Origin: JACRLW01 sp050181465
GTDB taxonomy: Bacteria; Planctomycetota; UBA1135; UBA2386
NCBI GenBank assembly: GCA_050181465.1
Contig: JBFXDD010000027.1
Coordinates: forward strand, 1-64,000
DNA: 64,000 nucleotides
Reading direction: 5' to 3'
Positions 45,151 through 53,752 of this stretch are shown here, piece after piece. Both the position numbers and the translations under genes were made by a program. The notes under the pieces were generated by a model, which was not told the DNA's origin, did no database searches, and was given only the letters and a program-made list of their open reading frames with translations. Within the stretch, counting starts at the first letter, position 1. Each line of letters opens with the position of its first letter.

Positions 45151-47016
45151 ATGATTGCACCTCTCCACCTCGGCCTGACGGTCCTCGCCGCCCTCGCGCT
45201 TCCTTTCGCCGTCACCGCCACCGCGCAAGGCACCACCGCCACCGCACAAGGCACCACTGCCACCGCACAAGGCACCACCGCGCCGACGAGCCCGCTGCGC
45301 GCCGCCGACGCCGCCGTGCAGGACGCGCCGGCCGCGACCGCCCCCGCGAAGCAGCCCTTCGGCACCATCCACAAAGGCCCGGTCGACGACGCGATCCGCG
45401 CACTCCGCGACCGGCGCGCCGGTGAGGGCTTCGGCGATCAGAGTTGCCGTCAAACGGCGATGGTGCTCTGCGCGATGGGACACTGCCATCGCTTCTACTT
45501 CCTCGAAGACGGCCCCTACATGCGCGACGCGGTGCGCTACCTCTTCCGCGCTCGCGGCAAGGACGGCGACTTCGGCGACGCCAACGACCGCGATCCTGCG
45601 GCGCGCGCCGCCACCACGCAGTGGGTTGCCGATGCGCTCGCGGTGATCGGCGGCAAGGAGCTCGCGGCCGATGTGAGCAGCGCCCAGCGCTGGATCGCTC
45701 GCCAGAGCAACGCGCCGACCGACGGTTTCGAACAGCGGGTCACGGCACTGCTCGATCGCTGCGCGCGCGAGAACACCGATCCGAAGCGGCTCGGGGAAGC
45801 CGCCGCCGCCAAGGTGAAGGTGCTCATGGACGAAGCGCCGAGCAAGGTCGGCAATCTCGTCGAGCCGCTCGTGGAGTTGGTCGTCTGCCAGACCGCGGCA
45901 CGCCGGATGGACAGCGGCATCGCCGCGGCCAAGGTTGCGGCGGCGAGTTGGAGTGAGTCGCAGGGGAAGGGTCATGCGTACCTGTCGGGCGTGCTCGGTC
46001 ACGGCCCGCTGCCCGATCTCGGCCTCGCGGCGTTGGCGACTGCGGCGATGCAGACCAAGCCCGCAGCACTTCGCACGGACGCCGAGAAGAAGCTGATCGA
46101 CGAGAACTTGAAGCTCTTGATCCAGGCTCAGGCCGAGGACGGTTCGATCGGCCAGCGCAACACGAACTACACCACCTGCGCCGCGGTGCTCGCGCTCGCG
46201 ATGGCGGAGCGTGCCGAGTTCCAACCGACGATCCAGAAGGCGCGTGATTACGTGCTCGCCATCCAGAACGTCGAGTCGCGCGGCTATGCCCGTGACGACC
46301 GCGATTACGGCTCGATCGGTTACGGCGGCAGTCAGCGCGGCGACCTGTCGAACCTCAACTTCGCGGTCGAGGCGTTGCGCGCGTCCGGACTCGGTGCCGA
46401 CCATGAAGCCTTCGCGAAGGCGATCGTGTTCCTCCAGCGCACGCAGAACCTGCGCAGCGTGAACGACTTCGAAGGCCGTGCGCGCGACGAAGAGGGCAAC
46501 GACATCGAGGTCGTCTCCGGCGACGACGGCGGCGCGGCCTACTACCCGGGCAACTCCGCGGCGGGTTACGTCAATCTCCCCGACGGCAAGAAGATCCCGC
46601 GCAGCTACGGATCGATGACCTACGCGCTGCTGAAGACCTACACGCTCGCGGGATTGCCGGCGACGGACACGCGCGTGAGTGCGGCGGTGCGTTGGATCGA
46701 GCAGAACTGGACCCTCACCGAGAACCCGGGTTGCGATCCCGCGCTGGGCGACGCGCGCTACGCCGGTCTCTATTACTCGTACCTGATGATGAGTCAGGCC
46801 TTGAGCGCCACCGGCATCGCGAAGCTGCGCGTTCCCGGCAAGGGCGAGACCGACGAGGCGCTCGAAGTCGACTGGCGTGAGGAGTTGCGCAAGCACCTCG
46901 CGAAGGTGCAGAAGGAAGACGGCTCGTGGGTGAACGCGCAGAACGGCCGCTGGTGGGAAGATCAGCCGGTGCTCTGCACGATCTACTCGCTGCTGGCTCT
47001 GCATCACGCGCGATGA
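45151..47016 (+). CDS. Secreted prenyltransferase/squalene-oxidase-repeat protein
   Basis: A 621-residue exported protein with alpha/alpha-toroid repeats. The signal peptide (HLGLTVLAALALPFAVTATA) runs into a threefold 7-residue repeat (TATAQGT x3, 21-bp DNA repeats at about 45220-45285), so the signal peptidase site itself is repeated. The mature part has repeat motifs such as QSCRQTAMVLCAMGHCHRFY, EDGSIGQRNTNYTTCAAVLA and DYGSIGYGGSQRGDLSNLNF, and ends in EDGSWVNAQNGRWWEDQPVL. No DxDD or DCTAE cyclase motif is visible, so it is probably not a terpene cyclase. The function is unknown. Confidence 0.82.
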   Translation: MIAPLHLGLTVLAALALPFAVTATAQGTTATAQGTTATAQGTTAPTSPLRAADAAVQDAPAATAPAKQPFGTIHKGPVDDAIRALRDRRAGEGFGDQSCRQTAMVLCAMGHCHRFYFLEDGPYMRDAVRYLFRARGKDGDFGDANDRDPAARAATTQWVADALAVIGGKELAADVSSAQRWIARQSNAPTDGFEQRVTALLDRCARENTDPKRLGEAAAAKVKVLMDEAPSKVGNLVEPLVELVVCQTAARRMDSGIAAAKVAAASWSESQGKGHAYLSGVLGHGPLPDLGLAALATAAMQTKPAALRTDAEKKLIDENLKLLIQAQAEDGSIGQRNTNYTTCAAVLALAMAERAEFQPTIQKARDYVLAIQNVESRGYARDDRDYGSIGYGGSQRGDLSNLNFAVEALRASGLGADHEAFAKAIVFLQRTQNLRSVNDFEGRARDEEGNDIEVVSGDDGGAAYYPGNSAAGYVNLPDGKKIPRSYGSMTYALLKTYTLAGLPATDTRVSAAVRWIEQNWTLTENPGCDPALGDARYAGLYYSYLMMSQALSATGIAKLRVPGKGETDEALEVDWREELRKHLAKVQKEDGSWVNAQNGRWWEDQPVLCTIYSLLALHHAR

Positions 47017-47918
47017 GCCTCGCTGCCGCCTGGCCGTCACAGCTCGCCTGGTTCGCGCATCGCGTCGCGGGTGCGCGGCGACTGGGCGTGTTCGACCCGG
47101 TCACGCAGCGCCTGCTCGACGTCGACACCGGCTTCGCGGGCGACGCCGAGCAGCAGCACCTCGCCGCGGCGGGCCTGAGGCAGAGCGACCTCGCCGCTCT
47201 CGCGACGCGCGGCCAAGCACTCGATCCCGACACGATCGAATGGGACACCCCGCTGCGTCGACCGGGCAAGATCCTCTGTCTGGGCAAGAACTTCCTCCTT
47301 CACGCGCGCGAGTTCGGCGCCGAGGTCCCAGACGAGCCGATCTTCTTCACCAAGCTGCCCGACACCCTGCTGCCGCATCGCGGCGCGGTCGTCTTGCCGC
47401 ACTGGGTGACCTCGCGCATCGATCATGAGGTCGAGTTGGGTGTGGTGCTCGGCTTCCCGGATCCCATGCAACGCGGCCGCAAGTACGTGAGCGAAGCCGA
47501 AGCGCTCCAACTCGTGGCGGGCTACACGATCCTCAACGATGTCACCGCGCGCACGATGCAGCACGAGGATCGGACGCGGCAGCAGCCCTGGTTGCGTTGC
47601 AAGTCCTTCGACACCTTCCTGCCATTGGGACCGATGGTGGTTCCGGCCGACGCCTTGTCGCATGACTTCGACCTCGCCATCGAGTGCCGGGTGAACGACG
47701 CCGTGCGTCAGTCCAGTCGCACGAGCCTGATGGTCGTCGGCGTCGCCGCCGCGATCGCCTACCTGAGCAAGCACGTCACCCTCCGCCCCGGCGACCTGAT
47801 CGCGATGGGCACTCCCGAAGGTGTGGGGCCCTTGCAAGACGGCGACCGCGTCACCTGCAGCATCGAGAGCCTCGGCACCTTGATGAACTCGGTGGTTCGC
47901 GAGATTGCGCCGCGCTGA
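47013..47918 (+). CDS. Fumarylacetoacetate hydrolase (FAH) family protein
   Basis: 301 residues from the ATG at 47013, overlapping the previous stop. An N-terminal region of about 75 residues precedes the FAH barrel: KILCLGKNFLLHAREFG, PIFFTKLPDTLLPH, metal ligands in RIDHEVELGVVLGF (Glu, Glu), GYTILNDVTARTMQ (Asp), KSFDTFLPLGP, and GDLIAMGTPEGVGPL. Family members hydrolyse or isomerise C-C bonds in aromatic breakdown (for example acylpyruvase or 2-hydroxyhepta-2,4-diene-1,7-dioate isomerase). The exact reaction is not clear. Confidence 0.92.
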   Translation: MSLAAAWPSQLAWFAHRVAGARRLGVFDPVTQRLLDVDTGFAGDAEQQHLAAAGLRQSDLAALATRGQALDPDTIEWDTPLRRPGKILCLGKNFLLHAREFGAEVPDEPIFFTKLPDTLLPHRGAVVLPHWVTSRIDHEVELGVVLGFPDPMQRGRKYVSEAEALQLVAGYTILNDVTARTMQHEDRTRQQPWLRCKSFDTFLPLGPMVVPADALSHDFDLAIECRVNDAVRQSSRTSLMVVGVAAAIAYLSKHVTLRPGDLIAMGTPEGVGPLQDGDRVTCSIESLGTLMNSVVREIAPR

Positions 47919-47951
47919 ACCCGCGCAAGCGATCCGCCGCGCGCGCACCGC

Positions 47952-48635
47952 TCAGCCGAGCGTCAATCCACCATCGATCGTCCAGACGTCGCCGGTGATG
48001 TAGTCGCCCCCATCGCCGAGCAGCAACTCGACCGCGCCCAGGAGATCGGTGATCGAACCGACGCGGCCGGTTGGGATACGCGAAGCCATACGCGCCTGAC
48101 TCTGCGCGTGGCTGTGCGGATGAGCGATGATGCCCGGCGCGATGACGTTCACGCGCACGCCGCGCGGCGCGACTTCCTTGGCCAGAGAGCGCGCGAGCGA
48201 TGTGAGCGCGGCCTTGGCAGCGAAGTAGACCGGCGCGCGCGTCTTCGCCGTGCGGTCCTCGGCACCCGCCGCGGAGAAGAAGATCACGCGGCCGCGACCG
48301 GCCTCGCACATCGCCGGCACCAGGGCACGCGACACGACGAAGGCACTGGTGAAGTTGCTGTCGAGCAACTCGCGAAACTGCGCATCCGTGGTCGACAAGA
48401 GCGGGATCTCGTCGAAGCAACCGACCCCGTGCACCAGGCCGAAAGGCACCCCGCGCGTGCGCAACAGCTCCTCGCTCGCGCGCCGCACGCTCGCGACATC
48501 GGTCACATCCACACCGTTGTGGCTGCGCGACCACACCACCGCACGCGCGCCCAACCGCTCGGCGATCGCTCCCGCGATGCCGCGATTGCCGCCGGTCACC
48601 ACGATCGGCGCGGCTGCCTCGTTCACGCTGCTCAT
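47952..48635 (-). CDS. Short-chain dehydrogenase/reductase
   Basis: A 227-residue SDR with a Rossmann start VVTGGNRGIAGAIAERLG (the usual GxxxGIG read as GNRGIAG), NADP-site WSRSHNGVDV, and catalytic residues Ser in IFFSAAG, Tyr and Lys in PVYFAAKAAL. The C-terminal pattern (VNVIAPGIIAHPH, YITGDVWTIDGGLTLG) is of FabG type. It is shorter than usual (about 245). The substrate is unknown; a fatty-acid-type 3-oxoacyl reductase is one option. Confidence 0.9.
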   Translation of the reverse strand: MSSVNEAAAPIVVTGGNRGIAGAIAERLGARAVVWSRSHNGVDVTDVASVRRASEELLRTRGVPFGLVHGVGCFDEIPLLSTTDAQFRELLDSNFTSAFVVSRALVPAMCEAGRGRVIFFSAAGAEDRTAKTRAPVYFAAKAALTSLARSLAKEVAPRGVRVNVIAPGIIAHPHSHAQSQARMASRIPTGRVGSITDLLGAVELLLGDGGDYITGDVWTIDGGLTLG

Positions 48636-48683
48636 CCCGACATGCTCCGCACCTCGCGGCGTGGATCCAGCGGAATGTCCGAC

Positions 48684-49298
48684 TCAGAGCGCGGCGATGC
48701 GCGACGGCGGCCAGAAGCGCGCGCGCACCACTCCACGCAGCAGCGCCACGGGCACCAGACCGAACTCGCGTGAGTCGAGCGAGATCGGACGGTTGTCACC
48801 GAGCACGAAGACGTGGCCCTTGGGGATCGTCAGCGGCGGAAACTCGGCATGATCCGCGATCGGGTGGAACCACTCGTGCACCGGCACACCGTTGATCACG
48901 AGACGGCCGTCGTCGAGCGCCACTTGGTCGCCCGGCAGTCCGACCACCCGCTTCACGTAGTCGACCACCGGGTTCTTCGGGTTGCCGAGCACGACGACGT
49001 CGAAGCGCGACAGACCCAGCAGGTCGGGACCGACCCGATCGACGACCAGGCGGTCGCCGTCGGTGAGCGCCGGCTCCATCGAGTGGCCGCGCACCACCGA
49101 GATCTGCACGACGAAGGCGTGGAGAATCGCTACAGCGAAGATCCCCAGCAGGATGTCGCGCAGCCATCTGGGGCGGCGCCGGGCCAAGCGAGCAGTCGTC
49201 GGCGGGAGAGTCTCTCGCGACCACCACAGCGTCCCCGGCGTCTTCGCCGGTGGCGACCGCAGCGGTTGTGTCCGCCGCGGGCGCGTCCTCGGCCCCAT
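48684..49298 (-). CDS. lepB: Signal peptidase I
   Basis: A 204-residue inner-membrane protease that removes signal peptides. One transmembrane segment (ILLGIFAVAILHAFVVQISV) precedes the catalytic Ser in RGHSMEPAL and the catalytic Lys in DYVKRVVGLPGDQVAL. The closing box GHVFVLGDNRPISLDSREFG is complete. The ATG at 49298 gives a basic, Pro-rich cytoplasmic start of about 45 residues. It serves the many secreted proteins seen in this window. Confidence 0.94.
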   Translation of the reverse strand: MGPRTRPRRTQPLRSPPAKTPGTLWWSRETLPPTTARLARRRPRWLRDILLGIFAVAILHAFVVQISVVRGHSMEPALTDGDRLVVDRVGPDLLGLSRFDVVVLGNPKNPVVDYVKRVVGLPGDQVALDDGRLVINGVPVHEWFHPIADHAEFPPLTIPKGHVFVLGDNRPISLDSREFGLVPVALLRGVVRARFWPPSRIAAL

Positions 49299-49440
49299 CA
49301 CTTGCACCGTCGACCTATCGGTCCGCGACGGCGTCCGACTTGCGCGGGCCCCGCCGCTGTGGCCGGCAGCCGCCTTCGCGGGAGTTCCGAGTCCATGCCC
49401 TCGTCGGTCGCGTCCGCCTCGCCGGCCCCACCTTCGCACG

Positions 49441-50463
49441 ATGCTCGCACGTCTCGCCCCTCCGCTTTTCCTGTGCCTCACACTGGGCGCTCAGCAGCCG
49501 ACGCCCCCAACCAACCCCGCCCCTGTCGCCGTTCCCGATCGGCCAACCCTGTCGGAACGTCTCGCCGACAAGCTCGCCCAACCCTTCCTGCGCCTCGCTC
49601 CCTGGCACACGAGCCTCGACGCCGCGAAGCGTGCGGCGGCGGCAGACGGCAAGCTCATCTTCGTCCACTGCACGCGCTCGTTCACGCCCTGCGGAACCTC
49701 GATCGCGTGTGAACGCGGAGTTCTCAGCTCAGCAGAGTTCCGCGAGTTCAGCCGGCGCGTCGTGCTCCACTGCCATGTCACGTCGCACCTCGATGCCGAA
49801 GCCGATCGCTTCCTGGCGGCCACACGCGGCAGCGGCTGGCCACATCACGTGGTGATGGATGCCGGCGGTCGCGTGCTCGGCGTCCACGAGAGCCATCGGG
49901 ACAAGAGTGTCGTCGAGTTCACGGGCATGCTGCTCGCCGCCGAGGAGTTCGTTGCGCTCGAAGCCGAGAGTGCGCGCGCGATCGCGACCATCCAACGCAA
50001 TCGACTCGAAGCCGGACTTCGCATCGGCGCTTTGGATCTCGCAACCGCGCGATCGCTCTTCACCGAGTGCGGCACGCTCGAGCCGGCGGACGTAGAGCGC
50101 CTCGCGGCGGCGATCACCGATCTCGAGGTCGCGGCGATCCTCGCGCGCGTGGACCGTTTCGATCCCGCGGTCCGTCCGGTCGTCGGCGCGGAGTTCCAGA
50201 CCATGTGGCGCGCCGGCAAGCGCCCCAGCTCGCGCAATGCCGCGCGCGACTTCTGGGCGGGGATTCTCCTGCATCAGGAGACCCTCGAACGCCCCGACCT
50301 CGAACTGTACGCCGAAGGCCTGGCCAAGCTCACCGACTCCTTCGGCGAGCTTCGCGGCTACCGGAGCTTCCTGGAGGAACGCCGTCAGAAGCTCGCGGCG
50401 ATGCAGGCCTCGGCGCCCACGCCCGCGCCCGCGCCCGCGCCGATACCAACTTCGAGCAAGTGA
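49441..50463 (+). CDS. Secreted thioredoxin-like-fold protein
   Basis: 340 residues from the ATG at 49441, with a signal peptide (LAPPLFLCLTLGAQQ). Residues about 55-170 resemble a thioredoxin-like fold (AAAADGKLIFVHCTRSFTPC, then SSAEFREFSRRVVLHCHV and GWPHHVVMDAGGRVLGVHES), but the redox CxxC is replaced by an H-C-x6-C arrangement. A helical region follows, and the end is an Ala-Pro repeat tail. The role is unknown; electron transfer or copper handling is possible. Confidence 0.65.
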   Translation: MLARLAPPLFLCLTLGAQQPTPPTNPAPVAVPDRPTLSERLADKLAQPFLRLAPWHTSLDAAKRAAAADGKLIFVHCTRSFTPCGTSIACERGVLSSAEFREFSRRVVLHCHVTSHLDAEADRFLAATRGSGWPHHVVMDAGGRVLGVHESHRDKSVVEFTGMLLAAEEFVALEAESARAIATIQRNRLEAGLRIGALDLATARSLFTECGTLEPADVERLAAAITDLEVAAILARVDRFDPAVRPVVGAEFQTMWRAGKRPSSRNAARDFWAGILLHQETLERPDLELYAEGLAKLTDSFGELRGYRSFLEERRQKLAAMQASAPTPAPAPAPIPTSSK

Positions 50464-50482
50464 GCGCAACGCGCACACCGAT

Positions 50483-52129
50483 TCACTGATAGCCGAGCGG
50501 CAGAGCCCCACCGCTGGAGTTCACCCGCAAACGGACATGAACATCCACTGCACTCGGTCCGCTCGCAGGATCGTTCACGTATCGAATCACCGCACCGTGT
50601 GGGAACTCCCCGGTCGCCGGTGACCAGAGCGCCGCGCCGGTCAACTGTCCGTCCTCATACCGATACAGCACGTTCGCGCCGATGCAGTTGCCGTCTGGCT
50701 GCCACATCGGCGAAGTCTTCGGGACGTGCACGAGGTTCGCGCCGAGTCCGGGATCGATCGAGCTGACCTTCTCCCACTTGCCGTACTGGTTGCCGAACGA
50801 CTGACTCGCCGAGGGCCCGAAGTCATTCACGGAGTGACCGAAGGCGTTCAGGTACTTTCCACCCCACGTGCCGGTCACCGAAGAGTCCGCGACGATCCCG
50901 ACACGACCGCCGAAACCCAGAGCGAGCGCGTAGTCGACCTGGAAGCTCGTGTCGAATCCGGCGGTCGTCTTGCGATCTCGACCCCAGAACGCAATCGTCC
51001 GACAGGCGACCATGGTGACGTGCCGCAGCGTCGTCGCTCCCGAGGCATCGCAGTCGATCCCCGCGATCGAACAATCGATCGCGACCAAGTTCTCGCCGTG
51101 ATTCCCGTAGGCGTACGTGTCCTCCTGTGGCTTGCCGGCATCGAATCGGCAGAGCTGCTCGCCGCTGTCCTGACAGTTGGAAGCGAAGCGGAAGCCGAAG
51201 GGGCCGTCCATCGCGATGCAACCGAGCACACGGTTGTGGTCGCCCGTGACCTGGATGCCCTCGCAGTTCTCGACGATCACGTTCTGCACGAGACAATGAT
51301 TGCTGAAGTAGCAGACGACTCCTTCGTCGCCCATTCCCTGCGCGACATCATGCGATACCCTTCCCCCGCAGATGTCCGCGCGATCTCGCGAGTGCGCATA
51401 GCAGCGCGTGATCTCGATCGCTTCGGAGTCCGAGATGCTGAAGCCGTGGCGATGGAACTCGTAGGCCTCGCTCTCCGTGATCACGCATTTCTGGCACCGG
51501 ACGAGTCGGAAGATGTGACTGTTGTGGAAGCGGTTGTTTCGCCGACCGAGCAATCGCTGGAGTCGAAGATGCTGTGATCCCGCGATGTCGAGCACGCTCC
51601 AGGCAGAGCCGCCGTCGTGGTCCGCGGCCTCCAGGCGCAGCCCGTCGAGAACCCAGTGCTCGCAGTGACGGATCGAGAAGGCCGCGGCTCGACCGTCGCT
51701 GCGAAGCAACGACTTCCGTTCGTTCCGCGCGCGGATGGTGATCGGGGCGTCGGCGGTTCCGCGCTGGTACGGCCAGAAATACTCCGGGTTCACGGCACTC
51801 GGATCGCAGTCGACGGCAGGCAGACTTGCGTTGAGAAGAACCGGCTGGGGGTCCGACACCTGCTGGACGCTGCCGTTGGTCCACGTCCCCTCGCCGACGA
51901 TCAGCACATCACCCGGCTGCAACTGTGACAGCGCGAAAGGCCAGGTCTGCCACGCGGTGGCTGCCGTCCCACCGTCGTGCGTATCGTCGCCCGTAGGCGA
52001 GATGTGACGCTCGTTCTGCGGTGACCGTGCGCCCGAAATCGCCGCCTCCATTGCCGAGACATTGCCGGAGACGCAGAAGAGCAGCCCGAGGGTCACCGCG
52101 AGCCAAGCCGTCGAGTCATTGGAATTCAT
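50483..52129 (-). CDS. Secreted right-handed beta-helix protein
   Basis: 548 residues from the ATG at 52129, which opens a signal peptide (WLAVTLGLLFCVSGNVSA). The mature start ISPTGDDTHDGGTAATAWQT is the typical opening of DUF1565/pectate-lyase-like beta-helix proteins. Then come successive short strands (HCEHWVLDGLRLEAADHDG, QHLRLQRLLGRRNN, KCVITESEAYEFHRHGFSIS, NCEGIQVTGDHNRVLGCIAM). These fit a polysaccharide lyase or glycosidase scaffold, but no catalytic set can be assigned. It ends in a VDVHVRLRVNSSGG strand. Confidence 0.8.
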   Translation of the reverse strand: MNSNDSTAWLAVTLGLLFCVSGNVSAMEAAISGARSPQNERHISPTGDDTHDGGTAATAWQTWPFALSQLQPGDVLIVGEGTWTNGSVQQVSDPQPVLLNASLPAVDCDPSAVNPEYFWPYQRGTADAPITIRARNERKSLLRSDGRAAAFSIRHCEHWVLDGLRLEAADHDGGSAWSVLDIAGSQHLRLQRLLGRRNNRFHNSHIFRLVRCQKCVITESEAYEFHRHGFSISDSEAIEITRCYAHSRDRADICGGRVSHDVAQGMGDEGVVCYFSNHCLVQNVIVENCEGIQVTGDHNRVLGCIAMDGPFGFRFASNCQDSGEQLCRFDAGKPQEDTYAYGNHGENLVAIDCSIAGIDCDASGATTLRHVTMVACRTIAFWGRDRKTTAGFDTSFQVDYALALGFGGRVGIVADSSVTGTWGGKYLNAFGHSVNDFGPSASQSFGNQYGKWEKVSSIDPGLGANLVHVPKTSPMWQPDGNCIGANVLYRYEDGQLTGAALWSPATGEFPHGAVIRYVNDPASGPSAVDVHVRLRVNSSGGALPLGYQ

Positions 52130-52239
52130 GCCAAGACACCAAGCGCGGTGAGAGGCAAGTTTCCCCCAGGAAACCTCCAGAACTCCTGCCGACGTCGCCC
52201 AGGGAGCCAAGAGCCGGCGACGCGAGACGCAGCCGCGAA

Positions 52240-53718
52240 TCAGGCCTTGTCGTCGTCGCGCTTCTTGCGCTTGTTGGCCTCGTCCTTCTTCTTGAGGCGG
52301 GTGTAGTCCAGGTAGTGCAGGTTGGCCTGGATGTTGTCGGTGTTCGAGTAGACGTAGGCGAGGAAGAACTCGGTGATGGTCGCTTCGCGCTCCGCAAGTT
52401 CCTCGGAGAGCCGCAGCACGAGGTGCAATCGCTCCTTGTTCTCGCTCTCGAAAGCCTCCCACCACTTGCGTGCGCTGCCGCTCGTGCTCGGCCAGTCCAG
52501 CTTCTCGGCCTTGAGGCGATCGATCGCGTCGCGCAACTGTGCCGGTGTCCACGCGCTCTTGTCGATGTCGGCGCTGGGCGCGTTGGTTCCCGGTGCCGGA
52601 CGCGGCGGCATGCCGCGCATGCACTCGCGGCGCAGCTCCTCGTCGACCCGCTCGTGCTCCGCCGCACCCTTCTCCAGGCGCGGCTCGCTCGCGCCGCTGA
52701 TCGTCGCACGGTCGATCGTGACACGCGTCACGCCGTCGGCCGCCAGCTCCGACCAGCGGTGGTCCACGCTGTCGACCGCGCGCCCGATCAGGCGGTGCAG
52801 ACCGCGCGCACCGGTGCCGAGCGCTTCGGCCTCCTCGGCGATCGCATCGAGAGCGTCGTCGGTGATGACCAGCTCGATACCGTGCAGCCGCGCGAGCTGC
52901 TGTTGGCGGGCGAGTGCGGAGCGATCGACGCTGCTGTCGAGGATGGCGCGCAGCGCGGATCGCGGCAGGTCGTGGAGCACGGTGATCGTCGCAAAGCGGC
53001 CGATGAACTCGGGGATCATCCCGTACTCGACGAGATCGCGAGTCTCGACGCGGCACAGCGCGTCGTACACCGAAGGATCGCCCACGTCTTCGCGTGCTTC
53101 GAGCGGACGCCGCGCGAAGCCGAGCTGTGAGCGCCCTTCCCCGAGTCGTCGCCGAACGAGCCGATCCAGTCCGACGAAGGCGCCGGCGCACACGAACAGC
53201 AGCCGCGACGTGTCGACACCCTTGTGGTTGCTGCCCTGTTCACCTTCCGACATCCGTCCATCGAGCAGGGTGAGCAGTGCGTTCTGCACCCCTTCGCCGC
53301 TCACGTCGCGCGTGCCGCCGGTGTCTTGGCGACGGATCTTGTCGATCTCGTCGAGGAACACGATGCCCTTCTCGGCCTTGCGCGGATCGCCGCCCGCGCG
53401 GCCCAGCAGGGTGGCGACGAGGGTCTCCACCGAGTTGCCCTTGTAGCCCGACTCGACGAGACCCGTCGCGCTGGTGAACCCCAGCGGCACCCCGAGATGA
53501 TCGGCCAAGGTCTTGACCATGTAGGTCTTGCCCACGCCGGTCGGTCCAAGCAGCAGGATGTGATGCCGCCCAAGATCTTCACCGCCACGATCGCGCCACG
53601 CCTGCGCGAGGTAGTGGTTGTAGACAGCCACCGCGAGATCCTGCTTCGCGCGGGTCTGGCCGTGCACGTAGCGATCGAGGTGCGCGATGAGTTCGCCGGG
53701 GGTGGGGAGGATGTTCAT
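52240..53718 (-). CDS. ClpX-like AAA+ unfoldase without zinc-binding domain
   Basis: A 492-residue Clp/Hsp100-type ATPase. It starts directly at the ClpX core ([20 protein letters not shown]) and lacks the N-terminal four-Cys zinc domain. Walker A GPTGVGKT is at 58-65, the pore loop GYKG at 91-94 (GYVG in ClpX), Walker B VFLDEIDK at 119-126, LGF at 199-201 where ClpX has its ClpP-docking IGF, and PEFIGR at 236-241. A C-terminal extension of about 140 residues (from about 350) is Lys/Glu-rich and not part of normal ClpX. It starts 34 bp after the TIR gene, so it may belong to that unit. A specialised unfoldase is inferred. Confidence 0.85.
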   Translation of the reverse strand: MNILPTPGELIAHLDRYVHGQTRAKQDLAVAVYNHYLAQAWRDRGGEDLGRHHILLLGPTGVGKTYMVKTLADHLGVPLGFTSATGLVESGYKGNSVETLVATLLGRAGGDPRKAEKGIVFLDEIDKIRRQDTGGTRDVSGEGVQNALLTLLDGRMSEGEQGSNHKGVDTSRLLFVCAGAFVGLDRLVRRRLGEGRSQLGFARRPLEAREDVGDPSVYDALCRVETRDLVEYGMIPEFIGRFATITVLHDLPRSALRAILDSSVDRSALARQQQLARLHGIELVITDDALDAIAEEAEALGTGARGLHRLIGRAVDSVDHRWSELAADGVTRVTIDRATISGASEPRLEKGAAEHERVDEELRRECMRGMPPRPAPGTNAPSADIDKSAWTPAQLRDAIDRLKAEKLDWPSTSGSARKWWEAFESENKERLHLVLRLSEELAEREATITEFFLAYVYSNTDNIQANLHYLDYTRLKKKDEANKRKKRDDDKA

Positions 53719-53752
53719 GCGGGTGGCTCTGCAACCGGTGCTGGGTGCAGGG

